Shown here piece after piece: positions 43,880-54,687 of a DNA stretch of 64,000 nt. Under the pieces are notes generated by a model, which did no database searches, was not told the DNA's origin, and saw only the letters and a list, made by a program, of their open reading frames with translations. Made by a program: the position numbers and the translations under genes. Location: the NCBI GenBank assembly GCA_003116995.1, contig BDSL01000083.1:312501-376500 (forward strand), given 5' to 3'. Position 1 is the stretch's first letter. Each line of letters begins with the position of its first letter. This DNA is from Yamagishiella unicocca (lineage: Eukaryota; Chlorophyta; Chlorophyceae; Chlamydomonadales; Volvocaceae).

Positions 43880-46800
43880 TAGGTGCGGGTCCTGGGGGGG
43901 GAGTGGACGGCATGCGTTGGGCTCGGGTTGGCTTGGGTTGGCAGTGCGGCATGCGACGGGCTCGGGTTCGGGGATCATGCGCCGGGCAGGGAGTCATGTG
44001 GGTTGGATGGGATGGGAGCGTTCCTTCGTCGTCGCCGCCTACGGAGGAGCGAGGGAGCTCCTCGAAGGTAGGCGGCTCCTTTTGCTTCGGGATGGGCGGG
44101 CTTGGGGGGTGGTGGACGGCATGTGCAGGGCTGGGTTTGGGTCGAAGGACGGCATGCGTTGGGCTCGGGTTGGGTTGGCAGAACGGCATGCGACGGGCTC
44201 GGGTTCGGGGATCATGCGCCGGGCAGGGAGTCATGTGGGTTGGATGGGATGGGAGCGTTCCTTCGTCGTCGCCGCCTACGGAGGAGCGAGGGAGCTCCTC
44301 GAAGGTAGGCGGCTCCTTTTGCTTCGGGATGGGCGGGCTTGGGGGGTGGTGGACGGCATGTGCAGGGCTGGGTTTGGGTCGTAGGACGGCATGCGTTGGG
44401 CTCGGGTTGGGTTGGCAGAACGGCATGCGACGGGCTCGGGTTCGGGGATCATGCGCCGGGCAGGGAGTCATGTGGGTTGGATGGGATGGGAGCGTTCCTT
44501 CGTCGTCGCCGCCTACGGAGGAGCGAGGGAGCTCCTCGAAGGTAGGCGGCTCCTTTTGCTTCGGGATGGGCGGGCTTGGGGGGTGGTGGACGGCATGTGC
44601 AGGGCTGGGTTTGGGTCGAAGGACGGCATGCGTTGGGCTCGGGTTGGGTTGGCAGTGCGGCATGCGACGGGCTCGGGTTCGGGGATCATGCGCCGGGCAG
44701 GGAGTCATGTGGGTTGGATGGGATGGGAGCGTTCCTTCGTCGTCGCCGCCTACGGAGGAGCGAGGGAGCTCCTCGAAGGTAGGTGGCTCCTTTTGCTTCG
44801 GGATGGGCGGGCTTGGGGGGTGGTGGACGGCATGTGCAGGGCTGGGTTTGGGTCGAAGGACGGCATGCGTTGGGCTCGGGTTGGGTTGGCAGAACGGCAT
44901 GCGACGGGCTCGGGTTCGGGGATCATGCGCCGGGCAGGGAGTCATGTCGGTTGGATGGGATGGGAGCGTTCCTTCGTCGTCGCCGCCTACGGAGGAGCGA
45001 GGGAGCTCCTCGAAGGTAGGTGGCTCCTTTTGCTTCGGGATGGGCGGGCTTGGGGGGTGGTGGACGGCATGTGCAGGGCTGGGTTTGGGTCGTAGGACGG
45101 CATGCGTTGGGCTCGGGTTGGGTTGGCAGAACGGCATGCGACGGGCTCGGGTTCGGGGATCATGCGCCGGGCAGGGAGTCATGTGGGTTGGATGGGATGG
45201 GAGCGTTCCTTCGTCGTCGCCGCCAACGGAGGAGCGAGGGAGCTCCTCGAAGGTAGGCGGCTCCTTTTGCTTCGGGATGGGCGGGCTTGGGGGGTGGTGG
45301 ACGGCATGTGCAGGGCTGGGTTTGGGTCGAAGGACGGCATGCGTTGGGCTCGGGTTGGGTTGGCAGAACGGCATGCGACGGGCTCGGGTTCGGGGATCAT
45401 GCGCCGGGCAGGGAGTCATGTGGGTTGGATGGGATGGGAGCGTTCCTTCGTCGTCGCCGCCTACGGAGGAGCGAGGGAGCTCCTCGAAGGTAGGCGGCTC
45501 CTTTTGCTTCGGGATGGGCGGGCTTGGGGGGTGGTGGACGGCATGTGCAGGGCTGGGTTTGGGTCGAAGGACGGCATGCGTTGGGCTCGGGTTGGGTTGG
45601 CAGAACGGCATGCGACGGGCTCGGGTTCGGGGATCATGCGCCGGGCAGGGAGTCATGTGGGTTGGATGGGATGGGAGCGTTCCTTTGTCGTCGCCGCCTA
45701 CGGAGGAGCGAGGGAGCTCCTCGAAGGTAGGTGGCTCCTTTTGCTTCGGGATGGGCGGGCTTGGGGGGTGGTGGACGGCATGTGCAGGGCTGGGTTTGGG
45801 TCGAAGGACGGCATGCGTTGGGCTCGGGTTGGGTTGGCAGTGCGGCATGCGACGGGCTCGGGTTCGGGGATCATGCGCCGGGCAGGGAGTCATGTGGGTT
45901 GGATGGGATGGGAGCGTTCCTTCGTCGTCGCCGCCTACGGAGGAGCGAGGGAGCTCCTCGAAGGTAGGCGGCTCCTTTTTCTTCGGGATGGGCGGGCTTG
46001 GGGGGTGGTGGACGGCATGTGCAGGGCTGGGTTTGGGTCGAAGGACGGCATGCGTTGGGCTCGGGTTGGGTTGGCAGAACGGCATGCGACGGGCTCGGGT
46101 TCGGGGATCATGCGCCGGGCAGGGAGTCATGTGGGTTGGATGGGATGGGAGCGTTCCTTCGTCGTCGCCGCCTACGGAGGAGCGAGGGAGCTCCTCGAAG
46201 GTAGGTGGCTCCTTTTGCTTCGGGATGGGCGGGCTTGGGGGGTGGTGGACGGCATGTGCAGGGCTGGGTTTGGGTCGTAGGACGGCATGCGTTGGGCTCG
46301 GGTTGGGTGGGCAGAACGGCATGCGACGGGCTCGGGTTCGGGGATCATGCGCCGGGCAGGGAGTCATGTGGGTTGGATGGGATGGGAGCGTTCCTTCGTC
46401 GTCGCCGCCTACGGAGGAGCGAGGGAGCTCCTCGAAGGTAGGCGGCTCCTTTTGCTTCGGGATGGGCGGGCTTGGGGGGTGGTGGACGGCATGTGCAGGG
46501 CTGGGTTTGGGTCGAAGGACGGCATGCGTTGGGCTCGGGTTGGGTTGGCAGAACGGCATGCGACGGGCTCGGGTTCGGGGATCATGCGCCGGGCAGGGAG
46601 TCATGTGGGTTGGATGGGATGGGAGCGTTCCTTCGTCGTCGCCGCCTACGGAGGAGCGAGGGAGCTCCTCGAAGGTAGGTGGCTCCTTTTGCTTCGGGAT
46701 GGGCGGGCTTGGGGGGTGGTGGACGGCATGTGCAGGGCTGGGTTTGGGTCGTAGGACGGCATGCGTTGGGCTCGGGTTGGGTTGGCAGAACGGCATGCGA

Positions 46801-47341
46801 CGGGCTCGGGTTCGGGGATCATGCGCCGGGCAGGGAGTCATGTGGGTTGGATGGGATGGGAGCGTTCCTTCGTCGTCGCCGCCTACGGAGGAGCGAGGGA
46901 GCTCCTCGAAGGTAGGCGGCTCCTTTTGCTTCGGGATGGGCGGGCTTGGGGGGTGGTGGACGGCATGTGCAGGGCTGGGTTTGGGTCGTAGGACGGCATG
47001 CGTTGGGCTCGGGTTGGGTTGGCAGAACGGCATGCGACGGGCTCGGGTTCGGGGATCATGCGCCGGGCAGGGAGTCATGTGGGTTGGATGGGATGGGAGC
47101 GTTCCTTCGTCGTCGCCGCCTACGGAGGAGCGAGGGAGCTCCTCGAAGGTAGGTGGCTCCTTTTGCTTCGGGATGGGCGGGCTTGGGGGGTGGTGGACGG
47201 CATGTGCAGGGCTGGGTTTGGGTCGAAGGACGGCATGCGTTGGGCTCGGGTTGGGTTGGCAGTGCGGCATGCGACGGGCTCGGGTTCGGGGATCATGCGC
47301 CGGGCAGGGAGTCATGTGGGTTGGATGGGATGGGAGCGTTC
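43880..47341 (+). repeat. 237-bp satellite array, 15 copies
   Basis: GGCATGCGTTGGGCTCGGGT recurs every 237 bp from 44153 to 47234 (14 copies), with a first copy at ~43909 that carries a 9-bp insertion. Copies differ at only a few positions (GTCGAAGG/GTCGTAGG, CAGAACGG/CAGTGCGG, GTAGGCGG/GTAGGTGG) plus rare private changes. Because 237 = 3 x 79, several frames stay open for over 1,150 codons on both strands; these are not genes. The array switches abruptly to another satellite at ~47342. Confidence 0.97.
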
Positions 47342-49720
47342 CGTCGATTGTTACCAATGGGAGAATCAGGTGGCGTCGACCTTGACCCGGCACCAGTTTC
47401 CGACGAGGGGAATCAGGAGCCAGGCGCAAGCCATGAGCCGATGTCGATTGTTACCAATGGGAGAATCAGGAGACGTCGACCTTGACCCGGCACCAGTTTC
47501 CAATGAGGGAAATCAGGAGCGAGGCGCAAGCCATGGGCCGGTGTCGATTGTTACCAATGGGAGAATCCGGAAGCGTTGACCTCACCTGGGCACCAGTTAC
47601 CTATGGGAGAGTCCGTAGGCGCCGGCCATGAGCCGGTGTCAATTGTTACCAATGGGAGAATCAGGAGGCGTCGACCTTGACCCGGCACCAGTTTCCAATG
47701 AGGGGAATCAGGAGCCAGGCGCAAGCCATGAGCCGATGTCGATTGTTACCAATGGGAGAATCAGGAGGCGTCGACCTTGACCCGGCACCAGTTTCCAATA
47801 TGGGGAATCAGGAGCCATGCGCAAGCCATGAGCCGATGTCGATTGTTACCAATGGGAGAATCAGGAGGCGTCGACCTTGACCCGGCACCAGCAGTTTCCA
47901 ATGAGGGGAAATCAGGAGCGAGGCGCAAGCCATGAGCCGGTGTCGATTGTTACCAATGGGAGAATCAGGAGACGTCGACCTTGACCCGGCACCAGCAGTT
48001 TCCAATGGGGGGAATCAGGAGCGAGGCGCAAGCCATGAGCCGATGTCGATTGTTACCAATGGGAGAATCAGGAGACGTTGACCTAACCTGGGCACCAGTT
48101 ACCTATGGGAGAGTCCGTAGGCGCCGGCCATGAGCCGGTGTCAATTGTTACCAATGGGAGAATCCTGAGGCGTCGGCATAACCTGGGCACCAGTTACTAA
48201 TGGGAGGGTCCGTAGGCGCCGGCCATGAGCGGGTGTCGATTGTTACCAATGGGAGAATCAGGAAGCGTCGACCTTGACCCGGCACCAGTTACTTATGGGA
48301 GGGTCCGTAGGCGCCGGCCATGAGCCGGTGTCGATTGTTACCAATGGGAGAATCAGGAGGCTTCGACCTTGACCCGGCACCAGTTTTCAATGAGGGGAAT
48401 CAGGAGCGAGGGGCAAGCCATGAGCCGGTGTCGATTGTTACCAATGTGAGGATCAGAAGGCGTCGACCTTGACCCGGCACCAGCAGTTTCCAAAGGGGGG
48501 AAATCAGGAGCGAGGCGCAAGCCATGAGCCGGTGTCGATTGTTACCAATGGGAGAATCAGGAGACGTCGACCTTGACCCGGCACCAGCAGTTTCCAATGG
48601 GGGGAATCAGGAGCGAGGCGCAAGCCATGAGCCGATGTCGATTGTTACCAATGGGAGAATCAGGAGACGTCGACCTAACCTGGGCACCAGTTACCTATGG
48701 GAGAGCCCGTAGGCGCCGGCCATGAGCCGGTGTCAATTGTTACCAATGGGAGAATCCTGAGGCGTCGGCATAACCTGGGCACCAGTTACTAATGGGAGGG
48801 TCCGTAGGCGCCGGCCATGAGCGGGTGTCGATTGTTACCAATGGGAGAATCAGGAAGCGTCGACCTTGACCCGGCACCAGTTACTTATGGGAGGGTCCGT
48901 AGGCGCCGGCCATGAGCCGGTGTCGATTGTTACCAATGGGAGAATCAGGAGGCTTCGACCTTGACCCGGCACCAGTTTTCAATGAGGGGAATCAGGAGCG
49001 AGGGGCAAGCCATGAGCCGGTGTCGATTGTTACCAATGTGAGGATCAGAAGGCGTCGACCTTGACCCGGCACCAGCAGTTTCCAAAGGGGGGAAATCAGG
49101 AGCGAGGCGCAAGCCATGAGCCGGTGTCGATTGTTACCAATGGGAGAATCAGGAGACGTCGACCTTGACCCGGCACCAGCAGTTTCCAATGGGGGGAATC
49201 AGGAGCGAGGCGCAAGCCATGAGCCGATGTCGATTGTTACCAATGGGAGAATCAGGAGACGTCGACCTAACCTGGGCACCAGTTACCTATGGGAGAGCCC
49301 GTAGGCGCCGGCCATGAGCCGGTGTCAATTGTTACCAATGGGAGAATCCTGAGGCGTCGGCATAACCTGGGCACCAGTTACTAATGGGAGGGTCCGTAGG
49401 CGCCGGCCATGAGCGGGTGTCGATTGTTACCAATGGGAGAATCAGGAAGCGTCGACCTTGACCCGGCACCAGTTACTTATGGGAGGGTCCGTAGGCGCCG
49501 GCCATGAGCCGGTGTCGATTGTTACCAATGGGAGAATCAGGAGGCTTCGACCTTGACCCGGCACCAGTTTTCAATGAGGGGAATCAGGAGCGAGGGGCAA
49601 GCCATGAGCCGGTGTCGATTGTTACCAATGTGAGGATCAGAAGGCGTCGACCTTGACCCGGCACCAGTTTCCAATGATAGGGGAGTCAGCAGGTACCAGC
49701 CATGAGATGGTTATTTAACC
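47342..49720 (+). repeat. GTTACCAATGGGAGAATC satellite with 592-bp higher-order repeat
   Basis: Basic units alternate GTCGATTGTTACCAATGGGAGAATCAGG and GACCCGGCACCAGTTTCCAATG/GGGCACCAGTTACCTATGGG. From ~47890 a block of several units is reiterated at 592-bp spacing (~47890, 48482, 49074), with private markers shared between blocks (for example CAATGTGAGGATCAGAAGGC). Confidence 0.93.
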
Positions 49721-50155
49721 AATGGGAGAATTAATGGGAGAATCAGGAGGTGTCGGCCTTGAGCTGACACCAGTAACCTTCGGGAGGATCATTAGGAGGC
49801 GCCGGCCATGAGCCGGTTGGGCTCGGCGGACAGCACGCACAGGTAGGTTGGGGCTTCCCACTTGGGTCAATCCTGCTGCCGACAGCTCACGCCACCTGCT
49901 GTTTATGTGTACGGCAACCCTGACCATCGCCTTCTGCTGGTGTATCTTGCCAACACAGGCCGGTGTCCAAGATCTGTTCGTCAGACGTTTTCCATCGAGC
50001 GATCATGCACGAACAGCTTTCACTATCTAGCGACGGTGTGTTTGGTTAGGTTGCGCCGCCGCAACTCTCCTTTAAGTCAACGTTCCTGCTGGACAGCTGA
50101 GTCCATCGAGGTGCTCTGGAGATGGAGTTCTGCTGGGTCGTCGGTAGGTGCTGGG
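49721..50155 (+). repeat. Satellite edge and composite-element fragment
   Basis: 49721-49830 is diverged satellite. 49830-50110 matches 42.65-42.95 kb and, inverted, 17.2-17.4 kb (CAACACAGGCCGGTGTCCAA). No gene. Confidence 0.6.
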
Positions 50156-50159
50156 AAGG

Positions 50160-50640
50160 TTTAAGTGGGCAGAGGTGCTATGCGCGGGCTGTGGCGTTTG
50201 CCATGTGTTGGGAAGGGGAGGGTGGTCAGAGGTGCTATGCGCGGGCTGTGGCATTTGCCATGTGTTGGGAAGGGGGGGGTCAGGGATCCTATGCGCGGGC
50301 TGTGGCGTTTGCCATGTGTTGGGAAGGGTAGGGTGGTCAGGGATCCTATGCGCGGGCTGTGGCATTTGCCATGTGTTGGGTAGGGTAGGGTGGTCAGAGG
50401 TGCTATGCGCGGGCTGTGGCATTTGCCATGTGTTGGGAAGGGTAGGGTGGTCAGAGGTGCTATGCGCGGGCTGTGGCATTTGCCATGTGTTGGGAAGGGG
50501 AGGGTGGTCAGAGGTGCTATGCGCGGGCTGTGGCGTTTGCCATGTGTTGGGAAGGGGGGCGCTACGGGGGAGGTCATAGGTGCTATGAGCGGGCTGTGGC
50601 GTTTGCCATGTGTTGGGAAGGGAGGTTATGGATGCTATTT
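50160..50640 (+). repeat. 57-bp minisatellite, ~8 copies
   Basis: GGTGCTATGCGCGGGCTGTGGCRTTTGCCATGTGTTGGGAAGGG units spaced by about 57 bp, with a diverged final copy. Two inverse copies lie at 15.08-15.20 kb. Confidence 0.92.
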
Positions 50641-50689
50641 GATGGACTGAAACCCTGGGACGTTTGAGTCAACGTCAACTGAATCTCAT

Positions 50690-51145
50690 CCCGCTGGCTG
50701 GACCGTTGCAGCACAAGGTGTTGTAAGGTAGGGAGTTCCGTTCTGTTAACAACTCGTGATGTCTGCTGCTATGTGTTTGAACTTGCTCGGGTTCGGGGAT
50801 CATGCGCCGGGGCAGGGAGTCATGTGGATGGGTTGGAAGGGATGCGAGCGTTTCGCCGCCGCCGTCGCCTACGGAGGAGCTCAAGGTTCAAGACCTACGC
50901 TCAAGGACGTTCAAGGTTCAAGACCTACACTCAAGATCTTCGCTCAAGACCTACGCTTAAGGCCTACGCTTAAGACCGACCTACTCTCAAGGCCTACGCT
51001 CGAGACACTACGCTCAAGACCTACGCTGAAGACCGACCTACTCTCAAGGCATACACTGGAGACGACCCTAAAACCCAAAACCTTTATCATGCATCCCTCA
51101 GTCATCCCCTCTCGCTCCTCACCACCTCGCTGCTCTCCCTGGGTC
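50690..51145 (+). repeat. Satellite-like unit plus CTCAAGACCTACG minisatellite
   Basis: 50780-50880 matches the GATCATGCGCCGGG...GTCATGTGG...CGCCTACGGAGGAGC part of the 237-bp unit. 50885-51065 holds ~12 irregular copies of (CTCAAGACCTACG)n/(TTAAGGCCTACG)n. The inverse motif is at 14.77-14.88 kb. Confidence 0.75.
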
Positions 51146-51149
51146 CGTC

Positions 51150-52330
51150 TGAGGTCGGTGTCGGCCTTGAGCTGCCACCAGTTACGTACCTATGGGAGGG
51201 TCCGTAGGCGCCGGCAATGAGCCGGCGTCGATTGTTACCAATGGAAGAATTCGGAGGCGTCGGCCTTGAGCCGGCACCAGTTACCTATGGGAGAACAATC
51301 AGGAGACGCCAGCCAGAGGCTTCGGCCCTGAGCCGGTACCAGTTACCTATGGGAGCATCATTTGGCGCCAGCCATGAGCTGGTGTCGATTGTTACCAATG
51401 GAAGAATTCGGAGGCGTCGGCCTTGAGCCGGCACCAGCAGTTATCTATGGGAGAACAATCAGGAGACGCCAGCCAGAGGCTTCGGCCCTGAGCCGGTACC
51501 AGTTACCTATCGGAGCATAATTTGGCGCCAGCCATGAGCTGGTGTCGATTGGTACCAATGGGAGAATCAGGAGGCGTCGACCCTGATCCGGCACCAGTTT
51601 CCAATGAGGGGATCAGGAGGCGCCAGCCATGAGCCGGTGTCGATTGTTACCAATGGAAGAACCCGGAGGCGTCGGCCTTGAGCCGGCACTAGTTACCTAT
51701 GGGAGAACAATCAGGAGACGCCAGCCAAAGGCGTCGGCCCTGAGCCGGTACCAGTTACCTATGGGAGCATCATTAGGCGCCAGCCATGAGCTGGTGTCGA
51801 TTGTTACCAATGGAAGAATCCGGAGGCGTCGGCCTTGAGCCGGCACCAGTTTCCAATGAGGGGAATCAGGAGGCGCCAGCCATGAGCCGGTGTCGATTGT
51901 TACCAATGGGAGAATCAGGATGGAGGCGTCGGCCTTGAGCCGGCACCAGTTACATATGGGAGGATCCGGACATAGGCGCCGGCAAGCAGGAGCCGGTGTC
52001 GGTTATTGACAATGGGAAACATTCGGTGGCGTCGACCTTGCGTGTGCCGGCACCAGTTACCTATGGGAGGATCATAAGGAGGCGCCGGCCATGATGACTT
52101 GGCGTGCGTTGGTTATTACCACGCATGGGGAAAACAATCCGCCGGAGGTGTCGGCCTTACTTGAGCTCTCACCAATTAGTTATTACCTATGGGAGGATCA
52201 GGAGGCGCCGGCCATGAGCCGGCGTCGGTTATTACCAATGGGGAAATCCGGAGGCGTTGGCCGACGCCTCCGAATTGTATTCCACTGGTAATAACCGACG
52301 CTGGCTCCTGGCCGGCGTCGGTCTGCTGGG
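51150..52330 (+). repeat. Second block of the GTTACCAATGGGAG satellite
   Basis: More diverged units (GAGCCGGCACCAGTTACCTA, GAATTCGGAGGCGTCGGCCT), with one ~410-bp block repeated (51.22-51.43 and 51.63-51.84 kb). It ends in an inverted copy of itself. Confidence 0.85.
52204..52317. repeat. Fold-back inverted repeat at satellite edge
   Basis: Left arm 52204-52260 (GGCGTCGGTTATTACCAATG...GGAGGCGTTGG) and right arm 52262-52317 (GACGCCTCCGAATTGT...GGTAATAACCGACGC) are near-reverse-complements of ~55 bp with almost no loop. Confidence 0.88.
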
Positions 52331-52339
52331 CGCTCCGGT

Positions 52340-54060
52340 TCGTGGTTGAAGCGACTCTTCCAACGGAAAACTGCACCCCGTGCGTGGGTGAACTGTATGG
52401 CGGCGTTCTTTCAAGTGGTGCACCGGGCTTTCCGGCCGGATTATGTATACGGCCAGACACAGGGGCCGTGGATGCGAGCCTGCCTGCTGGGGCTGTCCAT
52501 CCGCCGGGCGGTGACCGCGCTAGCGGTGCTTGCCCCCTATTCAAGCTATTGCGGGCACACCGTTGGTCCCAGGCGCGTGTTGTTGGGATGTGCCCATTTG
52601 GGGGAACCCACCGATAGCAGCAGGGAAGCCTCTACGTATGCGCCCCGGGCTGGCTGGAGTATACGCACCCGGTGGGCTGTTGGGCCCTTCTCACACTGGG
52701 GGACATCTCGAGGGCGCCTGAGGTGCTGACCGCCGCGTTCCAGCAGACCGAGCTAGATCAAAGGTGATGGCGAGTTAGCGCGCATCTGTCGAGTGCAGCC
52801 TCTGTCTCCGTGCTAGGAAGGCGTGGGTGTTTTTGGAGCTTCGGCGGTGGTGGGAGTGTATGGGGGGACGTTCGAAGGCCAGCCGGTGGGTGGGCGTCCC
52901 CTCCCCGTGGCGGATGATAGCAGTGGCGAGTAGGGCGGTGCCGGCAGGTACAGGCCAATGTATGTGGAGGTGAAGTTGGGTGCGCGCCTCGGGCGGCGTT
53001 TGGAGCGAGGGCTGGCCGCATATTTCGGTTCGGAGTATGTCGGTGCGAGCGGCCGCGATCATGCAACTATCAGAAACGGTGGTGGCTCGCACGGCTGCGC
53101 ATGATCTGTTCGTTTGAGAGGCACTGGGGGCAGCGGTGGTCGCTGAGCTGCGGCTGCATTGGTCGGCACTTGAGGCGCGTTCCTGCATGTAATGGCAGCA
53201 GGGTATGCGGTGGGAGGTAGGAGGGATGGTGGCGGCTGATGGTTGATGGGATTTCTCTGTTTGGCAACTACCACGTGCGGGGCGCAGTGGCTTCTCCGTG
53301 CAGTTGTGGTGAATACCTGGTGCGGTGCCAGGCAGGCTCTTCCCTCGGCAGCATCATTTCTGGAGCTGCCCGGTGGCTCAAGCCGTCGTCGACCAATTGG
53401 CCGTGCGGGTGGGCGCTGGTGTGTTCCAGGGTCAAGTGTGGTTGGCACTGGCTCCTCTGGGGGTGCAGCAATATGTTTGGGATGTCGTGGTACGTACTAG
53501 CGGCCGTGAGCATGATGGAGGCTGGGCGGCGGTACATGGCGGCTGCTTTAAGGGCGTTGCAGGGTATCTACCCGGCGTCTTTTTGCGTGATTGTGCGATT
53601 CGGCGTGGGGTACGTAGTGGAGTTCTGGTCCCGTTTGCGGGGTTTCGTGGCATTGGGGGTCCCGATGAAGGGTTCAGGAGGGATTGGTCCTCAACACCCT
53701 CTGCTGCTGCTGCGTGTAGTTCAGTGTGTGTTGGCCCGGCGCCCAGTCGTGAGGGGTCGGATTATGTCCCGGCTGCCCGGTCCTCCAGCGGCAGGAGCTC
53801 CCTTATTGCTCCTTATTTCGGGCTGGTACTGGCCTGTTGTGGGGGTAATCTTCTTGGGTCTCAGGTGGGGGGCTTCTGCTCGACTTGTTAAGGCACTCTG
53901 CTGGTTGTTTTGGCCGAGGGGCTGCTTGGGCTGCTGTTGGTGTATTGCTGATAGGCTACTTCCCCCTGGGTAGGTGGTTAGTGCCGCTGCTGTTTGTTCT
54001 CTGGGCCCTTGGTCGGGGTTTATGTATGGCGGTTTGCTGTCAGTTTGTTCGGTCGTCGGT
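52340..54060 (+). pseudogene. Degenerate L1-type LINE ORF2 C-terminal region
   Basis: Remnant of a non-LTR retrotransposon reverse transcriptase protein, readable only by switching frames. 52540-52640 reads VPIWGNPPIAAG and 52640-52760 reads HPVGCWALLTLGDISRAPEV, resembling the post-RT region of L1-clade ORF2 proteins. 53295-53410 gives the terminal CCHC motif split by a frameshift (CSCGEY...HHFWSCPVAQAVVDQL). No RT catalytic motif is in the window. A 245-aa open frame at 53239-53973 is only partly the ancestral frame. Identification is by motif memory and needs alignment. Confidence 0.6.
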
Positions 54061-54094
54061 TTGTTCTTCTCCCTGTGACTCTTTCGGTAGTTGT

Positions 54095-54674
54095 AACTGT
54101 TACAGTGGGTCCCAGACCAGAAGGTAGAGCCATCGGCGGGCACATCGCCTGACACTGAAGGAGATGAAAGAGACAGAACCCAACGTGCACCGGAACGAAG
54201 GCAAATAAACCACCACAACTCCAGCCGACAGTCCGGAGGCAAAACAGCAGAGCAACCAGCACCCCATGCATGGGGATGTGCGCTAGGGGCTCCCTTATCA
54301 GGAACCGACCACCAACCAACCTAGCAGACCAGCAACCGACGAAACAGTGGAGCGCCGCAACAATGCAAGCAGCGGAACCGCTCGCCTCTCATCCCCAAAA
54401 GCACGAATCCCAAGCAGTGGACCACCCGCAGACACGGAAAGCAAGAAGCAAGGGAAAACCCCAGCCCCAAAACAATCCGGACCGATCACGAACCCACCAG
54501 CACATCCGCCGGTCCTCCACACACAAGGCGACCGGCGACTACCCGCAAAAAACGATGCCGAGGTCCCTGCAGCCCAACATTCCGGGGAAGCCCCAACGCA
54601 GCAATTCGGTGCCAGGCAATGCACCTGATGGCTCTATCGCATGGTCGATCTGGAGCCCACTGTAACAGTTTGTT
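54095..54674. mobile_element. Possible small inverted-repeat element
   Basis: AACTGTTACAGTGGG at 54095-54109 and its reverse complement CCCACTGTAACAGTT at 54656-54670 bound ~576 bp. Imperfect pairing continues inward (TCCAGA.C, TAGAGCCATC). The inside is A/C-rich and noncoding. A non-autonomous DNA element is one explanation; no target duplication was identified. Confidence 0.5.
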
Positions 54675-54687
54675 CTACCTCTGGGCC

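Noticed and set aside
43824..47429. Frames of 1,176 (+) and 1,201 (-) codons over the 237-bp satellite
   Set aside because: Unit length divisible by three keeps frames open on both strands. The sequence is a tandem satellite with no start context, no introns and no sign of coding constraint.
43880..52330. CRISPR-like array
   Set aside because: Repeats are contiguous satellites without unique spacers, in a eukaryotic genome.
53239..53973. 245-codon frame as a multi-pass membrane protein
   Set aside because: The region reads as a frameshifted L1-type LINE tail (HHFWSCPVAQAV motif in a neighbouring frame); hydrophobicity comes from the wrong frame.
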